Of a stretch of DNA of 64,000 nt, positions 44,238 to 52,600 are shown one piece after another (within the stretch, counting starts at the first letter, position 1; every line of letters begins with the position of its first letter). The notes beneath the pieces were generated by a model. It was not told the origin of the DNA. It worked only from the letters and a program-made list of their open reading frames with translations, and did not search any database. A program made the translations under genes and the position numbers. Source of the stretch: QHXQ01 sp036389395 (lineage in GTDB: Bacteria > Acidobacteriota > Blastocatellia > Pyrinomonadales > Pyrinomonadaceae); assembly GCA_036389395.1 (NCBI GenBank), contig DASVPY010000089.1:124001-188000 (forward strand), in the 5' to 3' direction.

Positions 44238-45500
44238 ATGGCACTGACTGACACACTGGCTGTCGTGAACTGCGCGCAGCTCGTGACGCTCGCGGGGCCG
44301 GCGCGCCCGCGCGTGGGCGCGGAGCTGCAAGAACTGGGCATTGTCGAAGACGGCGCGCTGCTCGTGCGCGGCGGGCGCGTCGTGCGCGCGGGCACGCGGC
44401 GTGAGATCGAGCCGCTGATCGGAAAAGATTGTGCGGTGGTGGACGCGGGGCGGCGCGTCGTGCTGCCGGGCTTCGTGGACGCGCACGCGCACCCGGTCTT
44501 CGCCGGCACGCGCGCCGACGAGTTCGAGCAGCGCACGCGCGGGGCGACGTACCAGGAGATCGCCGCGGCGGGCGGCGGTATACGCGCCACCGTCCGGCGC
44601 ACGCGCGCCGCGAGCGAGGCCGAGTTGGTCGCGGCGGGGCGGCGTTACGCGAACTGGTTTGTGCGCGGCGGGACGACGACCGTGGAGGCCAAATCCGGCT
44701 ACGGGCTGACGCCCGAAGACGAGTTGAAAATCCTGCGCGCGATCCGGCGGCTGAACGAAGAGACGCCGGTGCGCTTCGTCCCGACCTTCCTCGGCGCGCA
44801 CGACGTGCCCGAAGAGTACGCCGCGCGCCGCGCGCAGTACGTCGAGTTGATCGTCAACGAGATGTTACCCGCCGTTGCGGCGGAACGACTCGCCGAGTAT
44901 TGCGACGTGTTCTGCGAGGCGCGCGTCTTCACGACGGACGAGGCTTGGCGGATACTCTCGGCCGCGCGCTGTCACGGGCTAGGTCTACGTCTGCACGCCG
45001 ATCAGTTGTCGCTCTCGGGCGGCGCGCAGTTGGCGGCCGAGTTGGGCGCGACCACGGCCGATCACCTTGAGCACACGGACGCGGCCGGCATCGCGGCGCT
45101 CGCGCGCGCGGGCGTGCAGCCCGTCCTGCTGCCCGGCTCGGTCTACGCGCTCGGCTCCGCGCGCTACCCGGCGGCGCGCGCCATGATCGAGGCCGGGCTG
45201 GCCGTCGTCCTGGCGACGGACTTCAACCCCGGCTCGTCGCCGACCCCTGCGATGCCGGCCGTCCTCTCGCTCGCCTGCACGCAGATGAAGCTCACGCCGG
45301 CCGAGGCGATCACGTGCGCCACCTTGAACGCCGCCCACAGCCTGAACCGCGGCGCGCAACTCGGCTCGCTCGAACCGGGCAAGCAGGCCGACTTCTGCAT
45401 CCACGACTGCGCCGACTACCGCGAGCTGGCCTACTTCTTCGGCGTCGAGCACGCGCACGCGGTCTACGTCGGCGGGCGCGAGGTCTACCGCCGCGGCTAG
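44238..45500 (+). CDS. hutI: Imidazolonepropionase
   Basis: A 420-residue zinc amidohydrolase of histidine degradation that opens 4-imidazolone-5-propionate to formiminoglutamate. Metal ligands in DAHAHPVFAG (HxH), His in LHADQLSLSGG, His in ADHLEHTD, Asp in ATDFNPGSSPT; substrate-pocket motifs EQRTRGATYQEIAAAGGGI and KSGYGLTPEDELKIL are diagnostic. No other hut genes flank it in this window. It starts at ATG 44238, 138 bases after mcrB. Confidence 0.94.
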   Translation: MALTDTLAVVNCAQLVTLAGPARPRVGAELQELGIVEDGALLVRGGRVVRAGTRREIEPLIGKDCAVVDAGRRVVLPGFVDAHAHPVFAGTRADEFEQRTRGATYQEIAAAGGGIRATVRRTRAASEAELVAAGRRYANWFVRGGTTTVEAKSGYGLTPEDELKILRAIRRLNEETPVRFVPTFLGAHDVPEEYAARRAQYVELIVNEMLPAVAAERLAEYCDVFCEARVFTTDEAWRILSAARCHGLGLRLHADQLSLSGGAQLAAELGATTADHLEHTDAAGIAALARAGVQPVLLPGSVYALGSARYPAARAMIEAGLAVVLATDFNPGSSPTPAMPAVLSLACTQMKLTPAEAITCATLNAAHSLNRGAQLGSLEPGKQADFCIHDCADYRELAYFFGVEHAHAVYVGGREVYRRG

Positions 45501-45575
45501 CGCGACGGCGTTGCCGCGTCACTTAGCGCCGCGCGCCGCTTCCGTTGGGGCACAAGATAGCGGCGAAAATATCTG

Positions 45576-45604
45576 TTGACGCACAACCTGTTGTCCTCTA
45601 TTAT
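45576..45604 (+). promoter_or_regulatory. Strong sigma-70 type promoter upstream of the crcB leader
   Basis: TTGACG at 45576-45581, 17-base spacer, TATTAT at 45599-45604. Transcription would start near 45611. Among the best promoters in the window. Confidence 0.8.
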
Positions 45605-45610
45605 CGCGGC

Positions 45611-45822
45611 AACACTGGAAAGGAGGTGATCCAAAGCATATATGAGTTTTAATCACAGTGAGGTGGCTGAGACCTAAACGGACTCGCACCCCTGAATTTG
45701 TTCGGGTGTTGTCCGTCCGCTGCTGCCGGGAGTGCGCCGCGCTCTCAGGCCCGCGCCACAGGTCAATCCCAACAGTTCACCGGAGAAGCCGCCCGCGCAC
45801 GAGCGGGCGGCTTTTCTCTTGT
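45611..45822 (+). ncRNA. Structured leader or small RNA upstream of crcB
   Basis: A ~210-base transcript is predicted from the promoter to the terminator at 45788-45815. It begins with AAAGGAGGTGATCCA (45619-45633), a 15-base exact complement of the conserved 16S rRNA 3' end TGGATCACCTCCTTT. A short frame follows (45642-45677, encoding MSFNHSEVAET), but its ATG is 15 bases past GGAGG, too far for normal initiation. Downstream, GTGGCTGAG pairs with CTCAG...CCAC to enclose two hairpins: GGAC..CACCC..GAA/TTC..GGGTG..GTCC and GAGTG/CGCTC. It may be a crcB attenuator or an independent RNA. It does not match the fluoride riboswitch. Confidence 0.6.
45788..45822 (+). terminator. Rho-independent terminator between the leader and crcB
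   Basis: GCCGCCCGC (45788-45796) pairs with GCGGGCGGC (45803-45811), followed by TTTTCTCTTGTT. It lies 12 bases before the crcB ATG, the place expected of an attenuator. Confidence 0.85.
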
Positions 45823-45833
45823 TCGGCGCGCGG

Positions 45834-46232
45834 ATGGAGACGTGGACGAGATATTTGGCGGTGGCGTTGGGCGGCGCGTTGGGCGCGATGCTGCGCTACT
45901 ACCTGGGCGGCTCGGCGCTCGCGCGCGCGACCGCTCCGCTGCCCGTTCCGACCTTCCTGATCAACGTCAGCGGCTCGTTCCTCCTCGGGCTGTTTCTGAC
46001 CGCCGTGGCCGAGCGGCTGACCTTCGTCGGGCCGCACGTGCGTCTCGCCTTCGCCGTCGGCTTCGTCGGCGCGTACACCACCTTCTCGACCTTCGAGTAT
46101 GAGACGGCGCTGCTCGTGGAAGGGCGGCGGTTCGGCCTGGCTCTGGCCTACGTCGTGCTGAGTTGCGCGGCGGGGTTCGGCGCGGTGGGCTTGGGCATCT
46201 GGCTGGCGCGCGGCCTGGGGGGCGCGCGTTAG
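45834..46232 (+). CDS. crcB: Fluoride ion channel CrcB (Fluc)
   Basis: A 132-residue protein with four membrane helices. Signature motifs: GGALGAMLRYYLGG, PTFLINVSGSFLLGL (pore Asn), GFVGAYTTFSTFEYET (TTFSTF, with the Na+ site and Phe-box residues). CrcB dimers export fluoride. ATG 45834 gives the standard length; the frame extends upstream through the terminator, which argues against a longer start. Expression would depend on read-through of the leader terminator or on an unseen promoter. Confidence 0.93.
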   Translation: METWTRYLAVALGGALGAMLRYYLGGSALARATAPLPVPTFLINVSGSFLLGLFLTAVAERLTFVGPHVRLAFAVGFVGAYTTFSTFEYETALLVEGRRFGLALAYVVLSCAAGFGAVGLGIWLARGLGGAR

Positions 46233-46278
46233 ACGCGCGGGGCGCGTGCGCCGGGCCGCCGCGGCGTGTTGCGTTAAG

Positions 46279-46323
46279 AGCCGAGAGCCGCGTCGGCCTC
46301 GCGGGCCGACGCGGCTCTCGGCT
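46279..46323. terminator. Perfect 20-bp hairpin between convergent genes
   Basis: AGCCGAGAGCCGCGTCGGCC (46279-46298) is perfectly complementary to 46304-46323, loop TCGCG. It lies between crcB and the convergent small gene. A bidirectional terminator without strong T-tract. Confidence 0.75.
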
Positions 46324-46338
46324 GTGTGTCGGGCGCGG

Positions 46339-46632
46339 CTAGAGCAGCCGGCGCGCTTTGGGGTAGCGGCTGGTCTGACCCGTGTCCACCAAGTCCTGCA
46401 CGCGCCAGGAGGTCGGCGCGCCGCGGCGGAAGAGCCGGCCGTCGGGGCCGACCCAGAACTCCGCGTTGCCGAAGGTGTCCCAGGCGTGGCGTTGGTAGAG
46501 CGAGCAGCAGCCGTCGCTGTAGATCGTGCTGACGATGAATTCGCGCCCGTCCGGGAGTTTGTAGACGCCCAGTTCGCGCAGCCTAATGGGCCGCGCCGCG
46601 GTCGCGGCGTGTATCTGTGTCACCTGCCTCAT
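46339..46632 (-). CDS. Small protein of unknown function
   Basis: A 97-residue protein, no signal peptide or membrane helix. The core reads RELGVYKLPDGREFIVSTI, SDGCCSLYQRHAWDTFG, FWVGPDGRLFRRGAPTSW, a beta-rich pattern with conserved-looking Gly and Trp. AAAGGAG lies seven bases before the ATG, so it is a real gene. I do not recognise the family; the two cysteines are adjacent (GCCS). Confidence 0.72.
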   Translation of the reverse strand: MRQVTQIHAATAARPIRLRELGVYKLPDGREFIVSTIYSDGCCSLYQRHAWDTFGNAEFWVGPDGRLFRRGAPTSWRVQDLVDTGQTSRYPKARRLL

Positions 46633-46772
46633 GAGGGACTCCTTTCAGCAGGCAATCGGCGCGAGGCGCGCGCCGATGGCGATAAGGCATAATTCCGGTT
46701 GCGCAGGGGAAGCGCCACTCGGGGCTACCTGGAATCCTGCGGGTAGTTGCGAGGAACGGAAATGTACAGACC

Positions 46773-46795
46773 TTTTGTTGTGTCTGTCAACAAAA
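46773..46795. promoter_or_regulatory. AT-rich inverted repeat (possible operator)
   Basis: TTTTGTTG (46773-46780), seven-base loop, CAACAAAA (46788-46795). It lies in the gap between the small protein gene and the small RNA, ~140 bases upstream of the former's start. Could be an operator or a weak terminator. Confidence 0.4.
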
Positions 46796-46898
46796 ATTGT
46801 TAACCGCGGGCGGCGAAGTGGTGGCAGGGCGGGGCGGCGGCGGCCACGCCCGTTCGACCCACCAAAAGGGGCGGGCCAAAATTTTTTTAAAATGGGGC

Positions 46899-46927
46899 TT
46901 GCATCGCGGGCCGGTTTTGTCTATATT
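46899..46927 (+). promoter_or_regulatory. Promoter of small RNA copy 1
   Basis: TTGCAT (46899-46904), 17-base spacer, TATATT (46922-46927). Predicted start near 46934. Confidence 0.78.
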
Positions 46928-46933
46928 ACTGCA

Positions 46934-47043
46934 CAACCGAGGCGTTGGTGGATCCTTCGTCTCACCGGTTGATGGGGTGAGGACATCAATCGGACTATGA
47001 ACAGGCGCGAGGCTCCCAAAAGCTGCCGCGCCTGTTCGCTTTT
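46934..47043 (+). ncRNA. Paralogous small RNA, copy 1
   Basis: About 110 bases: P1 stem GAGGCG/CGTCTC with loop core TTGGTGGATCCT; P2, a 10-bp stem CCGGTTGATG/CATCAATCGG (46965-46993) with loop GGGTGAGGA; then a terminator. The copy at 63.5 kb has identical loop words and stem positions with compensatory changes, showing that the fold, not a protein, is conserved. The UCCU in loop 1 can pair with AGGA in loop 2 (possible kissing interaction). No frame of useful length crosses it. Confidence 0.78.
46999..47043 (+). terminator. Rho-independent terminator of small RNA copy 1
   Basis: GAACAGGCGCG (46999-47009) pairs with CGCGCCTGTTC (47027-47037), then GCTTTT. The loop contains a further GGCTCCC...AGCTGC segment. 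Confidence 0.85.
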
Positions 47044-47075
47044 CCGGCTAAATTTTCCCGCAAAAACCTGGCCGC

Positions 47076-47480
47076 CTACTCGCTGTGCTCGCGGTGGACG
47101 GGCATGAAACGGCGCAAGAGGGCTTCGAGCCGGTCGAAATCGAGCGGCTTGTTGACGAAATCGTCGCAGCCCGCCGCCAGCGCCTTCTCCTTGTACTCGC
47201 GCTCCTGGTGCGCCGTCACGGCGACGATCAGCACGTCGTTCAGAAAGCCCTGCTCGCGAATCTGGCGCGTGGCGGAGAGACCGTCGAGCACCGGCAGGCT
47301 CAAATCCATGAGGATGAGGCGCGGGTGCGCGCTCTTGGCCAGTTCGACGGCGCTCCGCCCGTTGTTCGCCTCCAGCACGTAATAGCCCTGGCGCTCCAAC
47401 AACAGGCGCAGCAGTTGGCGCGTGTCGTCGAAGTCTTCCACCACCATGACCGTGCGCTGGTGGGCAGAAGTCTGATTCAT
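47076..47480 (-). CDS. Receiver-domain-only response regulator (CheY-like)
   Basis: A 134-residue protein consisting of one receiver domain: acidic pair VVEDFDDTR, phosphoacceptor Asp in LILMDLSLPVLDG, Thr in IVAVTAHQE, and Lys in FVNKPLDFDRLEALL. No output domain, so it acts by protein contact. No kinase is adjacent. It ends ~30 bases from the small RNA terminator and reads towards it. Confidence 0.92.
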   Translation of the reverse strand: MNQTSAHQRTVMVVEDFDDTRQLLRLLLERQGYYVLEANNGRSAVELAKSAHPRLILMDLSLPVLDGLSATRQIREQGFLNDVLIVAVTAHQEREYKEKALAAGCDDFVNKPLDFDRLEALLRRFMPVHREHSE

Positions 47481-47662
47481 GTGCGGCGTCCTCCCAAGCG
47501 AGACACAAAGGGGAGTGAAACGGGGAGCCTCAAGCCGGGGAAAGTAAAACGGGGGAACTCAATCTTAGGCCGGCGGCGCGGCGCGTGGCAAGGCGCGCGG
47601 CGGGGTGGTGCGACGGTCGGGGCGACTGTCGCGGCCCGCGCGCGGCTTCCAGCCTTTGCGCG

Positions 47663-48718
47663 CTAGCGCACTAGGTTATGCACGAACTCGATCAGTAGGT
47701 ACGAGCCGGCGGCGATGGTGGCGGCGATGGGGATCGTCAACACCCACGCCCAGACGATGCGGCCCGCGACGCCCCACTTGACGGCCGAGAGCCGGCGCGT
47801 CGCGCCGACGCCGACGATTGCGCCCGTGATCGTGTGCGTCGTCGAGACGGGCACGCCCGTCAGCGTCACGTAGGCGAGCGTGATGGCCGCGCCCGTCTCG
47901 GCGCAGAAGCCGCCGACCGGCTTCAGCTTCGTGATGCGCGACCCCATCGTATGCACGATGCGCCAGCCGCCCGAGAGCGTGCCCAGCCCGATGGCGGCGT
48001 GCGCCGCCAGCACGACCCAGAGCGGGATGGCCGGCAGCGAGCCGTTCGGGCCGTAGGCGACGAGGCCGCCCGCCGCCAGCACGGCCGTGATGATGCCCAT
48101 CGTCTTCTGCGCGTCGTTGCCGCCGTGGCCGAGCGAGAAGGCGGCGGCCGACAAAAGCTGCCCGCGCCGGAACAGGCGATCAACATGGTGCGGCGTCCAG
48201 CGCCGGAACAGCCAGTAGACCAGCACCATCAGCGCGAACCCCAGCAGCGCCCCGATGAGCGGCGACAGCACGATGAACTTGATCGTGCGCGTCCACACAT
48301 CCGTCTTCAGCAGGAAGCCGTGCGGGCCGCTCAGGCCGCGGTAGGCGGCGATGCCCGCGCCCGCGTAGCCGCCCAGGAGCGCGTGCGAGCTTGAGGTCGG
48401 CAGCCCCAGCCACCACGTGATCAAGTTCCAGATGATCGCGCCGAGCAAGGCGGCCAGCAGCACGTAGAGCCGCAGGTCGGGCGCGATCAAGTCCATCCTG
48501 ACGCCGTCGCCGATGGCCTTGGCGACGCGCGTGCCGAAGACGGCGAAGGCGATGAAGTTGAAGAACGCGGCCCAGGCGACCGCCACGCCCGGCGAGAGCA
48601 CGCGCGTCGAGACGACCGTCGCGATGGAGTTCGCCGCGTCGTGGAAGCCGTTGATGTAGTCGAACACCAACGCGAGCGCGACGAGCACGAGGATGAAAGC
48701 GAATGTGGCAGTCGGCAT
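47663..48718 (-). CDS. pit: PiT family inorganic phosphate transporter
   Basis: A 351-residue membrane protein with the duplicated PiT signatures GFHDAANSIATVVSTRVL and SLGHGGNDAQKTMGII, each with the GxNDxxxx-type core, and STTHTITGAIVGVG and SSSHALLGGYAGA. About ten helices. It moves phosphate with H+ or Na+ as a low-affinity carrier. The DUF47 gene lies 132 bases upstream in the same direction, separated by a heptamer hairpin; the pair is a known operon. Confidence 0.92.
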   Translation of the reverse strand: MPTATFAFILVLVALALVFDYINGFHDAANSIATVVSTRVLSPGVAVAWAAFFNFIAFAVFGTRVAKAIGDGVRMDLIAPDLRLYVLLAALLGAIIWNLITWWLGLPTSSSHALLGGYAGAGIAAYRGLSGPHGFLLKTDVWTRTIKFIVLSPLIGALLGFALMVLVYWLFRRWTPHHVDRLFRRGQLLSAAAFSLGHGGNDAQKTMGIITAVLAAGGLVAYGPNGSLPAIPLWVVLAAHAAIGLGTLSGGWRIVHTMGSRITKLKPVGGFCAETGAAITLAYVTLTGVPVSTTHTITGAIVGVGATRRLSAVKWGVAGRIVWAWVLTIPIAATIAAGSYLLIEFVHNLVR

Positions 48719-48721
48719 AGG

Positions 48722-48850
48722 GCAGAAGCCAGAAGCCAGAAGTCAGGAGTCAGGAGTCAGAAGACAGAAGAAGGAAGCCGGAAGAAGAAACCGAAGAAGA
48801 GACGGCGGACAGTCTTTCATTCTGGCTTCTGGCTCCTGACTCCTGACTGC
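48722..48850. repeat. Heptamer hairpin (GAAGCCA and CAGGAGT types)
   Basis: The left arm 48722-48770 is AGAAGCC units then CAGGAGT units; the right arm 48818-48850 (TTCTGGC, TCCTGAC, TCCTGAC) pairs with it. It spans the gap between the DUF47 stop and the pit start. Confidence 0.82.
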
Positions 48851-49480
48851 TCACGTATGCTTGATGATCACACTCTCGATGATGTTGGCGACGCTCTCGC
48901 AGCGATCCACGGTGGCCTCTAATTTCTCGTAGATGTCTTTCCACTTGATGACGGTGAGGGGGTCGGACTGCTGGCGGAACAGTTCGGCGATGGCGGCGTG
49001 GTAGATGTCGTCGCCCTCGTTCTCCAAGCGGTGTATCTCGACGAGGCGCGGGGTGATGCCGACCGGCTTGGCGAGCGTGGAGACGACCTCGTGCAGTTGC
49101 ACGGCCATGCGGTGGATCACGTCGGCGAAGCGGCGCGCGTGCGGCGAGGTCTCGCGCACGTCGTACATGACCATGGTGCGCGTGGCGTCGTCGATCAAGT
49201 CCACGATGTCGTCGAGCGCGGAGGAGAGCATGTAGATGTCCTCGCGGTCGAAGGGCGTGATGAAGGTCTTGTTGAGTTGCGTCGCGACGGTGTGCGTCAG
49301 CTCGTCGCAGGCGTGCTCGATGGACTTGATGCGCTGGGCGAAGTCGTCGTAACGCATTGGCCCGCCGCCGTCGCCGAGCATCTCGACGAGCAAGCGCGAG
49401 GCGTCGAAGATGTAGGAAGTCATCTGCGAGAAGAGTTGAAAATACTGCTCCTCCCGCGGCAGGAAGCTGAAACGCGCCAT
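48851..49480 (-). CDS. PhoU-like DUF47 protein, partner of PiT
   Basis: A 209-residue all-helical protein: FLPREEQYFQLFSQMTSYI, IKSIEHACDELTHTVATQLNKTFITPFDREDIYMLSSALDDIVDLIDDA, and two more helix pairs, ending WKDIYEKLEATVDRCESVANIIESVIIKH. The acidic-residue spacing (ExxxDxxxH, DxxDDxxxx) is that of PhoU metal-binding. DUF47/YkaA proteins regulate PiT transport. ATG 49480 gives the standard length. Confidence 0.92.
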   Translation of the reverse strand: MARFSFLPREEQYFQLFSQMTSYIFDASRLLVEMLGDGGGPMRYDDFAQRIKSIEHACDELTHTVATQLNKTFITPFDREDIYMLSSALDDIVDLIDDATRTMVMYDVRETSPHARRFADVIHRMAVQLHEVVSTLAKPVGITPRLVEIHRLENEGDDIYHAAIAELFRQQSDPLTVIKWKDIYEKLEATVDRCESVANIIESVIIKHT

Positions 49481-49562
49481 CGCCCGTGTCTCCCGTCTGC
49501 GCCCTGGGTTGCTTAAGAAAGCAAGACTATAAGCGATGCGCCCGACGCGGGCAAGGAATGAC

Positions 49563-49647
49563 AAGCCGTAAACCGTGACAGGTGACGGGTGACGGGAAAG
49601 AACCAAGCTTTTCCCCGTCACCTGTCACCCGTCACCCGTCACGGCTT
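49563..49647. repeat. Heptamer hairpin (GTGACGG type)
   Basis: The left arm 49563-49600 has GTGACAG and GTGACGG units; the right arm 49608-49647 has TGTCACC, CGTCACC units then ACGGCTTTT. It lies between the stop of the TonB receptor gene and the start of the DUF47 gene and could serve as a terminator for the former. Confidence 0.85.
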
Positions 49648-52600
49648 TTAGAAATTGAGCCGGAGGGCGAACTGTATCTGGCGGTTCGTGCCGAGGCCGA
49701 CGGTGCGTTCGACGGTCTGGCGCAGCAGCCCGAAGGTCGCGCCCGCGGCCGCCTGCGTGTAGGGCTGACCCGGTTGCAGCGTGCCGACGGCGCTGTTGAG
49801 CGTCGAGGACGGGTTGGTGAAGTTCGGGTGGTTGAAGACGTTGAAGATTTCCGTGCGGAACTCGACGTTCGCCCGCTCCCGCAGGGGAAAGCGCTTGTTG
49901 AAGACGAGATCGAACTGGGCGAAGCCGGGGCCGCGCAGGGCGTTGCGGGGCAGGTTGCCAAACGCGCCGGGCGCGGGCGTGGCGAAGGCGGCCGGGTTCA
50001 AGCGGCCGCGGTCGCCGTTCAGGTAGGGGCTGACGCCGGGCACGAGATCAGGGCGGCGCACGTTGCGCGACGCGCCGCCGCCGGGCGTGTTGACGACCGC
50101 CGTGAAGCCGGCAGGGAGCGGGCTGGCGGCGTTGATCGTGCCGGGCAGCGCGCGCACCTCGCCCGCGTTGCAGCCCGCGGCCGCGTTCGTGCATTGGATG
50201 ACCACGTCGGGGCGCGTGATGAGCACTTCTATCGGCAAGCCGGAGCGCGCGTTGACGATGCCGCCCACTTCCCAATTGCCGAGGACGGCGTTGGCGGCGC
50301 GGCCGAAGTCGTAACGGCGGCCGCGGCCGAAGGGCAGGTCGTAGAGCGCCGAGAGGTTGACGGTGTGGCGCACGTCGAAGTTGTTGTAGCCGGGGTCGTA
50401 GGCGAACTCGCCGATGGCGCGCGCGTTGTTCGCCGCGGTGCGCGCCTCGTTCGAGCCGGCGGTGTTGCCGAAAGAACGCGAGAAGGTGTACTGCGCGTTC
50501 AGGGTCAGCCCGGTGCTGAAGCGGCGCGCGAGCGTCGTCTGCAAGGCGTTGTAGCTGTCCGCGCCGCCGCGCGTCTTGTAGTCCACTTCGGCGGACGGGT
50601 TTTGCACGGTCGCAGTGCCGGAGACGACGGAGAACTCGCGGACGGTGTTGACGGCGACGACGCGGCCCGTCGTCGGGTCTGTGCGGTTGATGACGCCGAC
50701 GCCCGCGGGCAGTGTCGTGCCGTTCACGATAGTCGTCTGGCCGGGCAGGATGCGGTTGGCGACGCTGCGCAGGAAGAGGTTGCGCCCCTGCGAGCCGACG
50801 TAAGCGGCGGTGGCGACGAGCTTGTAGGGCAGCTCCTGCTGGAACGAGACGCTGTACTGGTAGACGCGCTCGGGGATTTGGTATTCGGGCGCGTAGGCGC
50901 GCGGCTGGTAGGAGCGCGTGTTGGGGTTGGCGAGGAAGAAGGCTGTGGCGGCGGCCGGGTCGAGCGGGAAGACGTTGCGCGGGTCTGTGCCGCTGAAGGT
51001 GGCGCTGATGCGGTCGGACTCGATGGGCTGAATCTGATCTTCGGTCTGACCGGGGCCGTAGTAGACGCCGAAGCCGCCGCGCAGCACCGTGCGCCCGCCG
51101 CCGAAGAAGCCAGTGCCGCTCGCGTTCGGCGACCAGGTGAGCGCGACGCGCGGGCCGAAGTTGGTCTTGGCAGACTTGTAAGCCGACTGTTTCGGAGCGC
51201 GCAGTCGGCCTGTGTTGATGTCGAAGAGGACTTGCAGGTCGCGCGCTTCGCGCAAGGGCGTGTAGTACTCGTAGCGCAGACCGTAGTTGAGGGTCAGGTT
51301 GGGGCGCAGCTTCCACTCGTCCTGCGCGTAAGCGATGTAATACTCCTGCTCGGCCTTGCGCTGACCCGTAGCGCCGCCGTTGAAGGGCGAGGCGGCCGAC
51401 ACGTCGCCGAGGAACTGCACCTGCTGCGGCGTGTTGGCGAGGAAGGCTTGCAGGTTGGCGAACGTGTAGGTCGTGCCGCCCTGCCGATCCGTGTAGAGGC
51501 GGATGAGGCGCAGCTCGCCGCCGAACTTGAAATTGTGGCTCGCGCGCGTCCAACTCAGGTTGTCCACGAACGAGAGCGAGTAAGGCGTGTAAGGCTGCCC
51601 GCGCCCGTTCGTCGCGGAGTTGGCGCGCACGAGGCCGCCGGGGACGGCCGTGCCGGCCGAAGTGCCCTGGCCCGCGATGCCGAAGTTGGCCGTGTTGCCG
51701 GAGATGTTGATGGCCACCGCCGACAGGTCGAAGCCGTTGATCGTCGGCGCGACGCCGTTGATGCGCGTGTAGGCTTCGTTGAAGCCGAGCTTAAACTCGT
51801 TCAAGACGGTCGGGCGCAAAGACGACTGAAGCGCGAAGACGGCGTTCTGCGGGTTGGCCTTGATGTTGACGACGCGGCCCGTCACGCCTTCGGGCTGGAC
51901 GTTCGTGCCCTGGTCGCGGAAGTAGCGCAGGTAGAACGAGTGGCGCTCGTTGAAGCGATAATCGAAACGGCCGGCGACGGCGTTCTCGTCCACGCGCGAG
52001 GTGGCTTGCAGTTGGGCCACGTCGAAGAGGTTCGCGCCCGCGCCGCGCGCGATGATGATCGCGCCGGGCGCGCGGAAGGCGGGCAGCAGCGCCGCGGTCG
52101 TCGCGTTGCAGACGACGCCCGCGACGGCGCAGACGCGCGCCTGCTCGCCCGGCACGGCCTCAATCGAGTTGACTCCCGCGCGCAGCCGGTAGCCTTCGTA
52201 GGAGAAGAAGAAGAACGCCTTATCCTTTTTGACGGGGCCGCCGATTGAGCCGCCGAACTGGTTGAGGCGCAGCGGCGACTTCTGCCCGACGATGTTGTCG
52301 AAGAAGTTGGCGGCGTCGAGCGCGTCGTTGCGTAAGTATTCAAAGACCGAGCCGTGAAACTCGTTCCCGCCGCTCTTGGTGACGACGTTGATCTGCCCGC
52401 CCGTGCCCGTGCCGAACTCCGCGGGGAAATTGTTCGACTCGACGCGGAACTCCTGCACGTTCTCCAAGCTCGATTGCAGCCGGAAGGGCGAGGGGACTTC
52501 GCCGTTGAGGTTGCCGGGCGAGGCGTCAATGATGGCCGTGCCTTCGATGCCGTCGTAGCGGACGACGTTCTGCTCGACGGCGCGGCCCGAAAACCTTATG

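Noticed and set aside
45642..45677. Eleven-codon leader peptide gene (MSFNHSEVAET)
   Set aside because: The ATG is 15 bases from GGAGG, too far for standard initiation, so I do not call it a CDS; it is described within the leader entry.
45611..45833. Fluoride riboswitch upstream of crcB
   Set aside because: The conserved GGNGAUGG...GUUCNCC and CUGAUG...CUCCUACC core is absent; only an isolated GTTCACC is present, and the element has a different fold.
46797..47000. Short plus-strand frame across small RNA copy 1
   Set aside because: It crosses the promoter and both hairpins, has no SD, and no equivalent frame is evident at the second copy.
49582..52248. Long open frame on the plus strand (888 codons)
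   Set aside because: It lies wholly opposite the TonB receptor, has no domain, and its composition is that of a GC-rich shadow frame.
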